A stretch of DNA of 52,260 nt from CAYVKM01 sp964452045 (GTDB lineage: Bacteria; Calditrichota; Calditrichia; RBG-13-44-9). The translations under genes and the position numbers were made by a program. This document shows, one piece after another, positions 25,201 to 34,548 of the stretch; position 1 is the first letter of the stretch; every line of letters begins with the position of its first letter. The DNA lies in the NCBI GenBank assembly GCA_964452045.1, contig CAYVKM010000018.1:1-52260 (forward strand). Reading direction: 5' to 3'. The notes beneath the pieces were generated by a model. That model worked only from the letters and a program-made list of their open reading frames with translations, ran no database searches and was not told where the DNA came from.

Positions 25201-25225
25201 TTAAGACTATTTTATCTTATTATAA
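25201..25225 (-). promoter_or_regulatory. Rrf2-type operator candidate, copy 1
   Basis: The element begins TTAAGACTATTTTATCTTA and matches copy 2 (25717-25741) at 22 of 25 positions. It ends exactly 16 nt before the ATG of the NapH-like gene. The arms TAAGA and TCTTA are inverted. It probably overlaps the promoter. Confidence 0.7.
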
Positions 25226-25259
25226 ACCGTAACTTACCTTCATCGTAATTCATCCTCTT

Positions 25260-25700
25260 CTATATCATCAAATTTGTTAAGCGGAAGCCATTATGGGTGA
25301 TATCCAGTGCCACCTGATCAAGCGAGGTCGTTTCCAATAAATCGTGAATGTTCTGTCGGATACCCGTCCACTGGTTATGCAGCGGGCAAGGTTCATCATC
25401 GCCGCAATTGTTTAACCCCAAAACACATTCCGTGAATAGGGACTCCCCATCAATTGCCTGAACTACATCCAGCAGGGAGATTTCGATTGCAGGTTTGGCC
25501 AGCGCGACTCCCCCCTTGGGACCCCGAAAGGAGGTCATGATCCCACTCTGGGTCAGGGTTTGTAAGATTTTGGTTAAAAAATGAAATGATATATTTAATT
25601 TTTCTGATATTTCTTTGATGGAAACAAATTCCTGCTGGTTCCGGGTAGCAACATACAGGGCAGCCCGGACTCCGTAGTTACAAGCTTTAGAAAAAGTCAT
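25260..25700 (-). CDS. Rrf2-family transcriptional regulator (NsrR/IscR-like)
   Basis: The 146-residue protein has a winged HTH (VSIKEISEKLNISFHFLTKILQTL, RGPKGGVAL) and three Cys (C92, C99, C105) in the position of the Fe-S ligands of IscR and NsrR. NsrR members sense NO through their cluster and repress NO-detoxification genes. The downstream genes on the same strand are all NO-linked, so NsrR is the best guess. It appears to be autoregulated through the inverted repeat 16 nt before its ATG. Confidence 0.88.
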   Translation of the reverse strand: MTFSKACNYGVRAALYVATRNQQEFVSIKEISEKLNISFHFLTKILQTLTQSGIMTSFRGPKGGVALAKPAIEISLLDVVQAIDGESLFTECVLGLNNCGDDEPCPLHNQWTGIRQNIHDLLETTSLDQVALDITHNGFRLTNLMI

Positions 25701-25716
25701 TTTTATATTCCAATAT

Positions 25717-25741
25717 TTAAGACTCTTTTGTCTTAATATAA
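25717..25741 (-). promoter_or_regulatory. Rrf2-type operator candidate, copy 2
   Basis: TTAAGACTCTTTTGTCTTAA has perfect 7-bp inverted arms (TTAAGAC / GTCTTAA) with a 6-base spacer and lies 16 nt before the regulator ATG, the same distance as copy 1 before its gene. It sits in the region shared with the divergent lipoprotein gene, which it might also affect. Confidence 0.72.
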
Positions 25742-25892
25742 TAAATATTTTTAAAAATCAAACAAAAAAATATAATTTTCTGAAATCGATTTTCTCCACT
25801 CCTACGGTAATGATATTGCCGCTATAAATGAAATGATACCTTTCTATCTTTTCTTTCTATGCTTAATTTTAAAGAAAAAAGGAGCCTGGCTT

Positions 25893-27962
25893 ATGTTGAA
25901 AATTCTAAAAATATTCCTTACCACACTGACTATCCTGACAATGTCAGTTTTATATTTTGGTTGCAGTGGTCAAAATACCAAAGGACAAACAGATATGGTT
26001 ATAAATGAATCGGCTAAAGAAAATACCATCTCAGCAATGGTGGCCAAATTCGGCGATTCCGCCAGGGATAGAATCGATAAAGGTGTAAATCAGGTTGCCC
26101 TGCGCTGGCATAAAACTGATGGAACAGCGAAAGATTTTCAGGATTTTTGCCTGAATAATTTCTCCACCGATTCCGCCCAACTGAATGTTATTTTAACACG
26201 ATTTCAGGATCATCTGGAGAGTCTGTATGGAAATTTACTTCGTATTTCCCGCAATTTTAACTGGCAGTTGCAGGTAGATGTGGGTCCGGTTTACGCCATA
26301 GATTACTTATTCGCCAATTACGAACCCTATGCTCATGTCAGTGAAGATCTGTTTAAGACCAAAATTGCGTTTGCCGCACTTCTCAATTTTCCACTGGAGA
26401 CACTGGAGCAAAAAAATTTGGAAGGACTAAATTGGCCTCGTAAAAAGTGGGCAGAAGTGAGGTTAGTGGAGGATTTTTCCAGTCGTGTCCCTGCGGATGT
26501 TTTACAAAAAAGATCGGAAGCCTATACCCTGGCAGACGATTATATCAGCAATTATAATATTTACATGCACAATTTAATTGATAATGAAGGACAACGGCTT
26601 TTCCCGGCAAATTTAAAACTGATCAGTCACTGGGGATTGAGGGATGAGCTAAAAGCCCAATATGCAAATGCCGGTGGTTTTGCCAGACAGAAGATGATCC
26701 AGGAAGTTATGCAACGCATCATTCTCCAGGAAATTCCGGAAAAAGTTATCGACAGCGAAAAATATGACTGGAATCCGTATGACAATAAAGTTTATCAGGC
26801 CGGAACAGATACGGCGGTGAAAGCGAATGCTGAACCGGATACCCGGTACGATCATATCTGGGATATCTATCAAACCGAGAAAATGGTAGATCTCTATTAT
26901 CCCCAAGCACCGTCCCTCATCGACCGCCGGTTTAAGATCAACCGGGAAATATCAAAATCCGATGTCGAAAATCTTCTCAAATCGGTTCTTCAGGCGCCGG
27001 TCCTGAAAGATATCGCTGCACTAATACAGAAAAGATTGGGCCGGCCATTGGAACCATTTGATATCTGGTATACCGGCTTTAAACCAAAATCAAGTTATAA
27101 TGAAGAAGCACTGGATAAAATTGTCGGCAAAATGTATCCCGATTTCGCTGCCTTCCAAAAGGATCTTCCCTACATTTTAAGAAAGATCGGATTCAGCCCG
27201 CAAAAATCCGAATTTCTGGCAGAGCATATTCAGGTGGATCCCTCCCGTGGCGCCGGTCATGCCATGGGTGCAGCCATGCGGACAGATAAAGCCCATTTAC
27301 GCACCAGGATTCCTGCTGGAGGCATGAAATATAAAGGATTTAATATTGCCATTCATGAATTGGGTCATAATGTTGAACAAGTCTTCTCGCTCAATGAGAT
27401 GGATTATTACACCCTGAATGGTGTGCCGAATACTGCTTTCACCGAGGCGTTTGCTTTTGTATTCCAATCCAGAGATTTAAAAGTACTGGGAATAAGCGAG
27501 ACTTCCTCCGATACGGACTATCTGCGAGCCCTGAATGACATCTGGGCGACCATGGAAATTTCCGGAGTAGCCCTGACCGATATCCACATCTGGGAATGGA
27601 TGTATGAGCATCCACAGGCAAATCCGGAGGAATTAAAACAGGCCATGATCACCATATCCAAACAGGTGTGGAACGATTATTTTGCTCCCGTTCTGGGAAT
27701 GCCTGACCAGATTTTACTGGCAATCTATTCACACATTGTGGATGGCGGCATGTATACACCGGACTATCCACTGGGGCATATCATTTCTTTCCAGATCGAA
27801 CAATACCTGCAGGATCATGCGCTTGCAACTGAAATGGAACGCATGTGCAAATTGGGCCGGCTTGCCCCACAGATCTGGATGCAGCAAGCGGTGGGTTCCG
27901 AGATATCCTCCGAACCGCTGATTAAAGCAGCCGAGACAGCAATTAAAAAGATAATAGAGTAA
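25893..27962 (+). CDS. Lipoprotein zinc metallopeptidase (HExxH, family not assigned)
   Basis: About 689 residues. The N terminus is a lipoprotein signal ending FGC, followed by SGQN. The body is mostly helical. HELGH (His488, Glu489, His492) is a zinc site, and Glu518 in FTEAFAF, 26 residues after the second His, fits the third ligand of gluzincins such as M3 peptidases, which it resembles only in this layout. The start is ATG 25893, because AAGGAGC lies before it; an in-frame ATG 60 bases upstream lacks an RBS and would spoil the signal peptide. An intrinsic terminator follows. Substrate unknown; location is probably periplasmic or outer-membrane lipid-anchored. Confidence 0.8.
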   Translation: MLKILKIFLTTLTILTMSVLYFGCSGQNTKGQTDMVINESAKENTISAMVAKFGDSARDRIDKGVNQVALRWHKTDGTAKDFQDFCLNNFSTDSAQLNVILTRFQDHLESLYGNLLRISRNFNWQLQVDVGPVYAIDYLFANYEPYAHVSEDLFKTKIAFAALLNFPLETLEQKNLEGLNWPRKKWAEVRLVEDFSSRVPADVLQKRSEAYTLADDYISNYNIYMHNLIDNEGQRLFPANLKLISHWGLRDELKAQYANAGGFARQKMIQEVMQRIILQEIPEKVIDSEKYDWNPYDNKVYQAGTDTAVKANAEPDTRYDHIWDIYQTEKMVDLYYPQAPSLIDRRFKINREISKSDVENLLKSVLQAPVLKDIAALIQKRLGRPLEPFDIWYTGFKPKSSYNEEALDKIVGKMYPDFAAFQKDLPYILRKIGFSPQKSEFLAEHIQVDPSRGAGHAMGAAMRTDKAHLRTRIPAGGMKYKGFNIAIHELGHNVEQVFSLNEMDYYTLNGVPNTAFTEAFAFVFQSRDLKVLGISETSSDTDYLRALNDIWATMEISGVALTDIHIWEWMYEHPQANPEELKQAMITISKQVWNDYFAPVLGMPDQILLAIYSHIVDGGMYTPDYPLGHIISFQIEQYLQDHALATEMERMCKLGRLAPQIWMQQAVGSEISSEPLIKAAETAIKKIIE

Positions 27963-27992
27963 AAATCCTGGAAAAACCATATTTTTGAAGCA

Positions 27993-28023
27993 ATTAAAAA
28001 GCGGCTTTTAGCCGCTTTTTAAT
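27993..28023 (+). terminator. Intrinsic terminator after the metallopeptidase gene
   Basis: AAAAAGCGGC and GCCGCTTTTT form a 10-bp stem (27996-28020) that ends in a T run, about 30 bases after the stop. Further A/T pairing extends it on both sides. Confidence 0.9.
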
Positions 28024-28108
28024 TAACAGGGGTCACGGGATAAAGTAATAACCCTTGAAATTATATTGATTAATTGGTAGATTTACCCCTGTTTTAAAGG
28101 GTTTTAAC

Positions 28109-29515
28109 ATGGAGGAAAATTCAGAAATGACTATTGCACCCAAAAATATGGCGGTTCTGGTTGCTGGCGGCCCCGCGCCCGGAATAAATAGTGTTATCAG
28201 TGCTGCGACGATCCGGGCAAATTTAGAGGGTGTGGATGTAATTGGAATCAAGGACGGTTTTAAATGGCTGATGCAAGGCGAAATTACCCACCATAATGTG
28301 CTAAATATAGAAGATGTCAGCCGAATACATTTTCGGGGCGGATCATACATCGGAATCGCGCGGAATAATCCCACCAAGGATAAGAAATTTCTGGAAAATG
28401 TAGTGACTTCCTTACTTCGACTGAATGTGGATAAACTCATTACCATCGGCGGTGACGATACGGCATTCAGCGCCATGAAAGTTGAGGAACTGGCTGCAGG
28501 AAGAATCAGAGTTGTGCATGTACCAAAAACCATTGATAATGATCTGGATCTGCCACACGGTTTGTGCACTTTCGGATTTCAGACCGCACGCCATGTGGGT
28601 GTGAATATTGTTAAAAATCTAATGGTGGATGCTCAGACTACTTCGCGCTGGTATTTCGTCGTGTCTATGGGACGGAAGGCCGGTCACCTGGCTATGGGTA
28701 TCGGAAAAGCAGCCGGAGCAACCCTCACCATTATTCCGGAGGAATTTCCTGAATCAACTATCCAGTTGAATAAAATTGTCGATATTCTGGTTGGGTCCAT
28801 CATCAAGCGACTCAGTTACGAGCGGCCGGATGGAGTAGCAATTCTGGCGGAGGGAATTGTAGAACGACTCGATCCCAAAGATCTTGAGGTTCTGCTCAAT
28901 GTGGAACGCGATGCGCACGATAATATCCGGCTGGCGGAGGTAAATTTCGGAGAAATCCTGAAATTCAGAGTCCAGCAGGAATTAAAAAAATTTAATCTTA
29001 AAAGCACGATTGTTTCGAAGAACATCGGGTATGAACTGCGGTGTGCCGATCCCATTCCATTCGACATGGAATATACCCGTGATCTTGGTTACTGTGCAGC
29101 TCAATTTTTAATAGACGGCGGTAACGGTGCGATGATCTCTATCCAGGAGGGCCGATTCGTACCTATGTTTTTCAACGAAATTATTGATCCGGAAACTAAG
29201 AAAACCAAAGTGCGCATGATAGATACTCATTCTGAGTACTACCAGATTGCCCGGCGCTATATGCTTCGTCTCAGTCAGGAAGATTTTGAAGATCCTCATG
29301 AATTAGCCAAATTTGCTGCTACAGCCGGAATCAGTCTGGAAGCATTCCGGAAACGATTTTCATACATTGTCAAATCGGATTTCTGGGAGTTACCCAATCT
29401 GAATCCGGATAAATATTCCAGAGGATTTAATCACGGTAATGGCGGGGATGAGAATCTGAAAAGCAAGGTTATTTCGAGTAACAAATCAACTGAACATTCC
29501 AAGAAAGTTAAATAA
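28109..29515 (+). CDS. 6-phosphofructokinase, PPi-dependent type
   Basis: The 468-residue protein is a PfkA-superfamily enzyme. GGDDT (114-118) and PKTIDND (Lys140) carry the Asp and Lys that mark pyrophosphate users; ATP users have Gly at both positions. The enzyme would convert fructose 6-phosphate reversibly using PPi, saving ATP and allowing gluconeogenic flow. AAAGGG lies seven bases before ATG 28109; a second ATG at 28127 also has an RBS-like GGAGG upstream and could be the start. It stands alone between two terminators. Confidence 0.88.
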   Translation: MEENSEMTIAPKNMAVLVAGGPAPGINSVISAATIRANLEGVDVIGIKDGFKWLMQGEITHHNVLNIEDVSRIHFRGGSYIGIARNNPTKDKKFLENVVTSLLRLNVDKLITIGGDDTAFSAMKVEELAAGRIRVVHVPKTIDNDLDLPHGLCTFGFQTARHVGVNIVKNLMVDAQTTSRWYFVVSMGRKAGHLAMGIGKAAGATLTIIPEEFPESTIQLNKIVDILVGSIIKRLSYERPDGVAILAEGIVERLDPKDLEVLLNVERDAHDNIRLAEVNFGEILKFRVQQELKKFNLKSTIVSKNIGYELRCADPIPFDMEYTRDLGYCAAQFLIDGGNGAMISIQEGRFVPMFFNEIIDPETKKTKVRMIDTHSEYYQIARRYMLRLSQEDFEDPHELAKFAATAGISLEAFRKRFSYIVKSDFWELPNLNPDKYSRGFNHGNGGDENLKSKVISSNKSTEHSKKVK

Positions 29516-29533
29516 GAATTATTTCCGGAACAG

Positions 29534-29560
29534 AAAAGGCGGCCTGATAGCCGCCTTTTT
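29534..29560. terminator. Terminator between convergent phosphofructokinase and lptB genes
   Basis: AAAAGGCGGC and GCCGCCTTTT enclose a 6-base loop. T runs on both strands suggest it serves both convergent genes. Confidence 0.88.
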
Positions 29561-29589
29561 AATTTTATACTACTACAATCTAAATAACT

Positions 29590-30342
29590 TTAATAGAGCC
29601 TAAACTTATCTCCCAAATATAGTTTTCGGGCTTCAGGATCGTTTGCCAAGTATTCGCTATTCCCCTCCTTCAAAATTTTTCCCTCAAATAGCAGGTAGGC
29701 ATGGTCAGTGATGGAAAGGGTTTCCCGGACATTATGATCGGTAATCAGGACCCCGATATTTTTCTCCTTCAGGTTCTTCACAATATTCTGAATATCCTGC
29801 ACCGCAATCGGATCCACCCCGGCGAAAGGTTCATCCAGCAGAATAAATTTGGGGTTGGTTACCAGGGTGCGGGCAATCTCCGTTCGTCGCCGCTCCCCTC
29901 CGGAAAGATTATATCCTTTATTTTTGGCGAGATGAGCAATCCCCAACTCTTCCAGGAGTTCATGGGTTCGCTGTTTTCGTTCGTCACGTTTTATGCCAAT
30001 AACTTCCATAATCGCCAGCAGATTTTCCTCTACCGTTAATTTCCGAAAGATTGAGGCTTCCTGAGGCAGATAGGATATCCCCAGCCGGGATCTTTTATAC
30101 ATCGGCAGATTGGTAATATCATCTTCATTCAGGAAAATATGGCCAGCATTTGGGCGGATAAGTCCGGTTATCATGTAAAATGAGGTGGTTTTTCCTGCCC
30201 CATTCGGACCCAATAAACCGACAATTTCTCCCTGGATAACCTTTACACTCACATCATCCACTACCCGCCGTTTACCGTATACCTTTACTAATTTCCGAGT
30301 GTAAAGGACAGATTGCCCTTTTATATAATCGATACCTTCCAA
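29590..30342 (-). CDS. lptB: LPS export ABC transporter ATP-binding protein
   Basis: The 250-residue ATPase has Walker A GPNGAGKTT (45-53), signature LSGGERRR, and Walker B ILLDEPFAGVDP, with the LptB-typical GVDPIAV and LITDHNVRETL. It powers extraction of LPS from the inner membrane. It follows the lptA stop by three bases and lptC/lptA precede it. The LptF/LptG permease genes are not in the window. Confidence 0.94.
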   Translation of the reverse strand: MEGIDYIKGQSVLYTRKLVKVYGKRRVVDDVSVKVIQGEIVGLLGPNGAGKTTSFYMITGLIRPNAGHIFLNEDDITNLPMYKRSRLGISYLPQEASIFRKLTVEENLLAIMEVIGIKRDERKQRTHELLEELGIAHLAKNKGYNLSGGERRRTEIARTLVTNPKFILLDEPFAGVDPIAVQDIQNIVKNLKEKNIGVLITDHNVRETLSITDHAYLLFEGKILKEGNSEYLANDPEARKLYLGDKFRLY

Positions 30343-30345
30343 AAA

Positions 30346-31482
30346 TTAATCCTCTTTAATCGGGCCCTTGTAATTATCCGGATAAAAAATACCCTGAGCT
30401 CCACCAATAACCGCAATACTGTCGATTTCATTATTTTTAAAAAAGGCCTTTATGGTATCGGCAGATGCCACATTGGTGCCCTGGTCTTGATCCCCTTCCT
30501 TCAAATGATAAAAACTCCGGGCATTGGAAATGGCCTGTAATTCATTCAATTTTCGATTGGAAATATACATCACGATCGCTCGACCCTCCAATCGATTTTC
30601 TTTTTGCAAAACCGTATCAGTTATCGAAATAGCTCTGGCCCCATCCGTAACCATAATTTTTCGCAATTCCTGGTTTTCCAAAAACATCTGCATCTCCCGA
30701 CCGGAAATCTTGTTATTCTCCTGAATGGCCAGCGGCCCACCTTTCAGATTGATCATATCCTGATCTAAAAGATAGATGGCTGAATCACAGGTCGCATGTA
30801 AATTTTCCTGGATGATCCGGACCGAATCCTTGGCAGTCGCTTTTCTTGATACACCAAATTGGTATTCCATTATCCGGCTGTAAATATTCAAAGTATCACG
30901 GGATGTACTGTCTATTCGCCAAAAATGAGCTTCGTTCTGCACATAGCTGTATTTTTGCTCCGGTATATATTCTCCTTTTCCGCCGGTAATATAAACTCTG
31001 TTCTCCATGTCATGTAAAAAGAGATGGCCATTCGCCCGAATTTTATCCGTCTCATAATAGTATTCCAGAAAATCGCATTTCAACCGCTGGAGAGGTCTGA
31101 AAACTTCTACCTTACCTTCGGCTATGGCAATTTTCGAGGCTTCAAAATAGCGTACTTCCCGGGCCAGGAGTGTATCCTGTCCGCGATAAAGATGTACATC
31201 TCCTTTCAGGGTCAGGATTTTTTCGGTTTCATCATAGACCGCCTGGTCGCAAAACAATTCCAGACTGTCCTGACGGGCATGAACGTTACCCTGGAGTATT
31301 CGTAATGGTCTGCCGTCTACCATCTTCCCTTTTGATATATCGGAATGCAATAATTCAAGCCTGGAGGTAGTCGCTGCTTTATTTACAAATGGCACAAATA
31401 AAACCATCAGCACAAAAAATGCAAACCAACTGACTTTACTCTTAAGAGACTGGAAGGTTTCTATATGCTTTTCTAAGATCAT
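30346..31482 (-). CDS. lptA: LptA/OstA-like LPS transport protein
   Basis: The 378-residue protein has an N-terminal hydrophobic segment (about 18-37) and repeated beta-strand OstA units (ILQGNVHARQDS, LTLKGDVHLYRGQDTLLA, TATKDSVRIIQENL), the jellyroll that carries LPS across the periplasm. It is about twice the length of E. coli LptA (185 residues), as in FCB-type OstA-like proteins. It overlaps lptC by ATGA and is followed by lptB. Confidence 0.85.
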   Translation of the reverse strand: MILEKHIETFQSLKSKVSWFAFFVLMVLFVPFVNKAATTSRLELLHSDISKGKMVDGRPLRILQGNVHARQDSLELFCDQAVYDETEKILTLKGDVHLYRGQDTLLAREVRYFEASKIAIAEGKVEVFRPLQRLKCDFLEYYYETDKIRANGHLFLHDMENRVYITGGKGEYIPEQKYSYVQNEAHFWRIDSTSRDTLNIYSRIMEYQFGVSRKATAKDSVRIIQENLHATCDSAIYLLDQDMINLKGGPLAIQENNKISGREMQMFLENQELRKIMVTDGARAISITDTVLQKENRLEGRAIVMYISNRKLNELQAISNARSFYHLKEGDQDQGTNVASADTIKAFFKNNEIDSIAVIGGAQGIFYPDNYKGPIKED

Positions 31483-32060
31483 TTTTCAATGGGAATTTTT
31501 CGGCGGGAATATCCACGGGCATTTGTGATTTCATAATTTGTCAGATCCGGATTAGAAACGAATGAATCACCGATCAGTGTGTCATCTTTGGTGGTAAATC
31601 TTACCGGAACTTCACTGATGATTTTCTGTTTTTCGTTATCCCAAAATAACACCTCTGTCTGCAGGACAATTCCACTATCCGAAACCACCACCACATTTCC
31701 GTAAGCAGTTAAATCATTGGTCTGATTATGAACCACACTACTGTCCGCAGTAAGCGTTGAATTATGCTTTCCATTTTTATCATAAAAATCCGCATGGACA
31801 CTGTCGGTTAACACGGTTATCTTTTTCTCATTATAGAAAGCAATATATCCCGCCCAGATCTGGGCAAAACGCTTTCCGTCCTTGGTGATGGTTATTTCGG
31901 ATTTCCAGCTTTCCTGATCGGGAAAGTTTTTTTTATCAACTGACTCTACCGGTGTATTTTCATCTATTTTGGTACACCCTGAAAGCATAACAAATACTGA
32001 GATGATCGTCAAGAGTACAAGGGGAACCGGAAATTTGTTATGATTGCTAAATCGTTTCAT
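31479..32060 (-). CDS. lptC: LPS export protein LptC, lipoprotein form
   Basis: The 193-residue protein has a lipoprotein signal ending VMLSGC and a LptC-type beta fold (ITKDGKRFAQIWAGYIAFYNEKK, NDLTAYGNVVVVSDSGI). E. coli LptC is held by a membrane helix; here a lipid anchor appears instead. It overlaps lptA by four bases and lies 34 bp after kdsD. Confidence 0.85.
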   Translation of the reverse strand: MKRFSNHNKFPVPLVLLTIISVFVMLSGCTKIDENTPVESVDKKNFPDQESWKSEITITKDGKRFAQIWAGYIAFYNEKKITVLTDSVHADFYDKNGKHNSTLTADSSVVHNQTNDLTAYGNVVVVSDSGIVLQTEVLFWDNEKQKIISEVPVRFTTKDDTLIGDSFVSNPDLTNYEITNARGYSRRKIPIEK

Positions 32061-32094
32061 TTCGCGATTTGATAAATCCTTTAAATATTATTTC

Positions 32095-33075
32095 CTAAAA
32101 TATACCGGCACGCATGATGTCATGCAGGTGAATGACACCACACAGTTTACTCTGGGTATCAATAACCGGCATAGCTATAATTCGGTGCTCCTCCATTTTT
32201 TTATAGGCGGTATATGCCAGGGTGTTTATCTTGATAATCTTCGGGTCCTTATTCATCACCTCTGTTACGGGAATATCAAAAAATTGTTCGGTTCGTTCTA
32301 CCAAACGGTTTAAATCACCGGTGGTAAGTATTCCGAAAATCTGCATATGGTCATCAACCACCATGCAAATCCCTCGTTTGGAGGCCATTTCCAAAACCGC
32401 TTTTTTCATTTTCGATTGAAGCGGAACAAAAGGGATATTTTCGCCTGTTTCCATGATGTCATCAACTTTTAACAGCAGGCGTTTTCCCAGGCTTCCTGCC
32501 GGATGCAAAAAAGCAAAGTCTTCCCGGGTAAAATTTCTTTTTTCCAGCAGAGCAATGGCCAGAGCATCACCCAAAACAGTCATAGCAGTAGTACTGGAAG
32601 TCGGGGCCAGATCATGTGGACAAGCTTCCTCCTTAACTCCCAAATTCAAAACAATCCGGCTATGTTTCCCAAGAACTGATTCCGGATTCGAGGTAATGGA
32701 AATAATCGGTACATTTAGTTTTCTGAATACCGGAAGGAGATAGTTAAGTTCATCGGTGTTTCCACTTTTGGAGAGACAGATAATCACATCATCTTTATGG
32801 ACGATTCCCAGATCCCCATGAATTCCCTCCGAAGCATGTAAAAAATATGAGGCCGTTCCGGTGGAAGCCAAAGTTGCTGCCAGTTTTCGTCCAATCACCC
32901 CGGATTTACCCAGTCCGGTGACAATAACCCTCCCCTTCCTGGAAAGTATCAGGTTTACTGCTTTGCTGAATTCGCCATTTACCGATTCTTTTAATATTTT
33001 TATCGCTTCAATTTCCTGGTCAATTACCCGATAAGCAGTGGTTAAACTATCATGATTTGAGGAATTGTTTTTCAT
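32095..33075 (-). CDS. kdsD: D-arabinose 5-phosphate isomerase
   Basis: The 326-residue protein has a SIS sugar-isomerase domain (about 40-180; GLGKSGVIGRKLAATLASTG, CLSKSGNTDEL) and two CBS domains at the C terminus, the KdsD/KpsF layout. It makes arabinose 5-phosphate from ribulose 5-phosphate, the first committed step to Kdo. It sits between kdsC and lptC in one minus-strand run. Confidence 0.93.
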   Translation of the reverse strand: MKNNSSNHDSLTTAYRVIDQEIEAIKILKESVNGEFSKAVNLILSRKGRVIVTGLGKSGVIGRKLAATLASTGTASYFLHASEGIHGDLGIVHKDDVIICLSKSGNTDELNYLLPVFRKLNVPIISITSNPESVLGKHSRIVLNLGVKEEACPHDLAPTSSTTAMTVLGDALAIALLEKRNFTREDFAFLHPAGSLGKRLLLKVDDIMETGENIPFVPLQSKMKKAVLEMASKRGICMVVDDHMQIFGILTTGDLNRLVERTEQFFDIPVTEVMNKDPKIIKINTLAYTAYKKMEEHRIIAMPVIDTQSKLCGVIHLHDIMRAGIF

Positions 33076-33102
33076 TTTATTTGTACTCTATATTTAAAAA
33101 AA

Positions 33103-33648
33103 TTACTGCCATAATTTTACAATAGTCTGCTCGAGTTTCTCCTGGGCTTTTAATATAATTTCTATGACTTCACGTACTGCACCCTCACCTCCATCCCTCT
33201 TGGTCACATATTGTGCGACATCTCTGGTCATCTGTGAAGCATTTTTTACTGCCACAGCAAAACCAACCTGTTTTAATACGGGTATATCCGGAAGGTCGTC
33301 TCCAATAAAACAGAAATTCTCCGGTTCAAGATTCAAATCTTTTTGCAGTTCCCGAAATGCATCCAGCTTTTTATCACGACCAAGATAAAGGTAATCCATT
33401 TTAAGCTCCTTTGCTCGGGTTCGGATGGTACCACTCTCCCGGGCAGAGATAATGCCAGTCTTCAATCCTGATAAACTGGCCAACTTGATTCCTAATCCAT
33501 CATGGGCATTAAAATGTTTTATCTCTAAACCGTTGCTGTCATAGACGATCATACCACGGGTCATGACCCCGTCAACATCCATTAAAATGACTTTAATTTT
33601 TTGTGCGCGTCTTAAAACATCCGGCACAATATTCTTGAAAGAACTCAA
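33103..33648 (-). CDS. kdsC: 3-deoxy-D-manno-octulosonate 8-phosphate phosphatase
   Basis: This 181-residue HAD enzyme has DVDGVMTRG (nucleophile Asp), FNAHDGLGIK and FIGDDLPDIPVL. It removes the phosphate from Kdo-8-P, the product of KdsA encoded 12 bp upstream. Confidence 0.94.
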   Translation of the reverse strand: MSSFKNIVPDVLRRAQKIKVILMDVDGVMTRGMIVYDSNGLEIKHFNAHDGLGIKLASLSGLKTGIISARESGTIRTRAKELKMDYLYLGRDKKLDAFRELQKDLNLEPENFCFIGDDLPDIPVLKQVGFAVAVKNASQMTRDVAQYVTKRDGGEGAVREVIEIILKAQEKLEQTIVKLWQ

Positions 33649-33660
33649 GTTTTACATTCC

Positions 33661-34500
33661 TTAACTTATCTTACCTTGAGATGAAGTGATTTCATATATA
33701 TTAAGTAAATTTTCAACTACACGCGGAAAATCATCCAATTTTAATTGGGAGGCTGCATCACTCAAAGCGTTGGCAGGATCCGGATGAACTTCCATAAATA
33801 TAACGCTCACAGATCCGGTGGCAATAGCTGCCCTGGCTAATGGCAGTATAAATTCAGGTTGGCCACCACTGGAATGCCCGAGTCCACCCGGTATTTGAAC
33901 GCTATGGGTAGCATCGTAAACAACCGGGTAACCAATATGATCCATGATCACCAGCGATCTCATATCCACGATCAGGTTTCGGTAACCAAAGGTCGTTCCT
34001 CTTTCGGTTAGCAGAATATTATCATTACCAGTTGACTTCACTTTAATTACAGCCTTGGTCATATCCTCCGGCGCCAGAAATTGCCCTTTTTTTATATTAA
34101 CCGCACGGTCAGTTCGTCCGGCAGCTAAAAGGAGATCCGTCTGACGGGATAAGAACGCCGGTATTTGCAAAACATCAGCAACCTCGGCAACTACTGGTAT
34201 TTCCAACTCGGTATGTACATCCGTTAAGACGGGTAAACTAAAATCCCGCCGGACTTTTGATAGTATTTCCAGCGCCTGATCAAAAGGAAGACCAACAAAT
34301 CCATCCAACGATGTACGATTTGCTTTTTTAAAGGATGACTTGAAAATGAGTGGTATATTTAATTTTTCCGAAAATTTCTTCAGCTGTTCGGCTGTTTTAT
34401 AAACCAATTTTTCACTTTCAATAACGCAGGGACCAGCAATTATACATAACGGATTCCCTTTGCCGATTTGATATTTTCCTATGGTAACTGCTTTTGACAT
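33661..34500 (-). CDS. kdsA: 2-dehydro-3-deoxyphosphooctonate aldolase (Kdo-8-P synthase)
   Basis: The 279-residue enzyme condenses PEP and arabinose 5-phosphate. IIAGPCVIES places Cys at the metal-binding position that is Asn in E. coli, which marks the metal-dependent class of KdsA. SSFKKANRTS, PVLTDVHT and DATHSVQIPGG are further active-site blocks. Confidence 0.95.
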   Translation of the reverse strand: MSKAVTIGKYQIGKGNPLCIIAGPCVIESEKLVYKTAEQLKKFSEKLNIPLIFKSSFKKANRTSLDGFVGLPFDQALEILSKVRRDFSLPVLTDVHTELEIPVVAEVADVLQIPAFLSRQTDLLLAAGRTDRAVNIKKGQFLAPEDMTKAVIKVKSTGNDNILLTERGTTFGYRNLIVDMRSLVIMDHIGYPVVYDATHSVQIPGGLGHSSGGQPEFILPLARAAIATGSVSVIFMEVHPDPANALSDAASQLKLDDFPRVVENLLNIYEITSSQGKIS

Positions 34501-34548
34501 AAATAATCTGAAATACTTCGCTTGTTAGTTAGTATCCACTGGACGACA

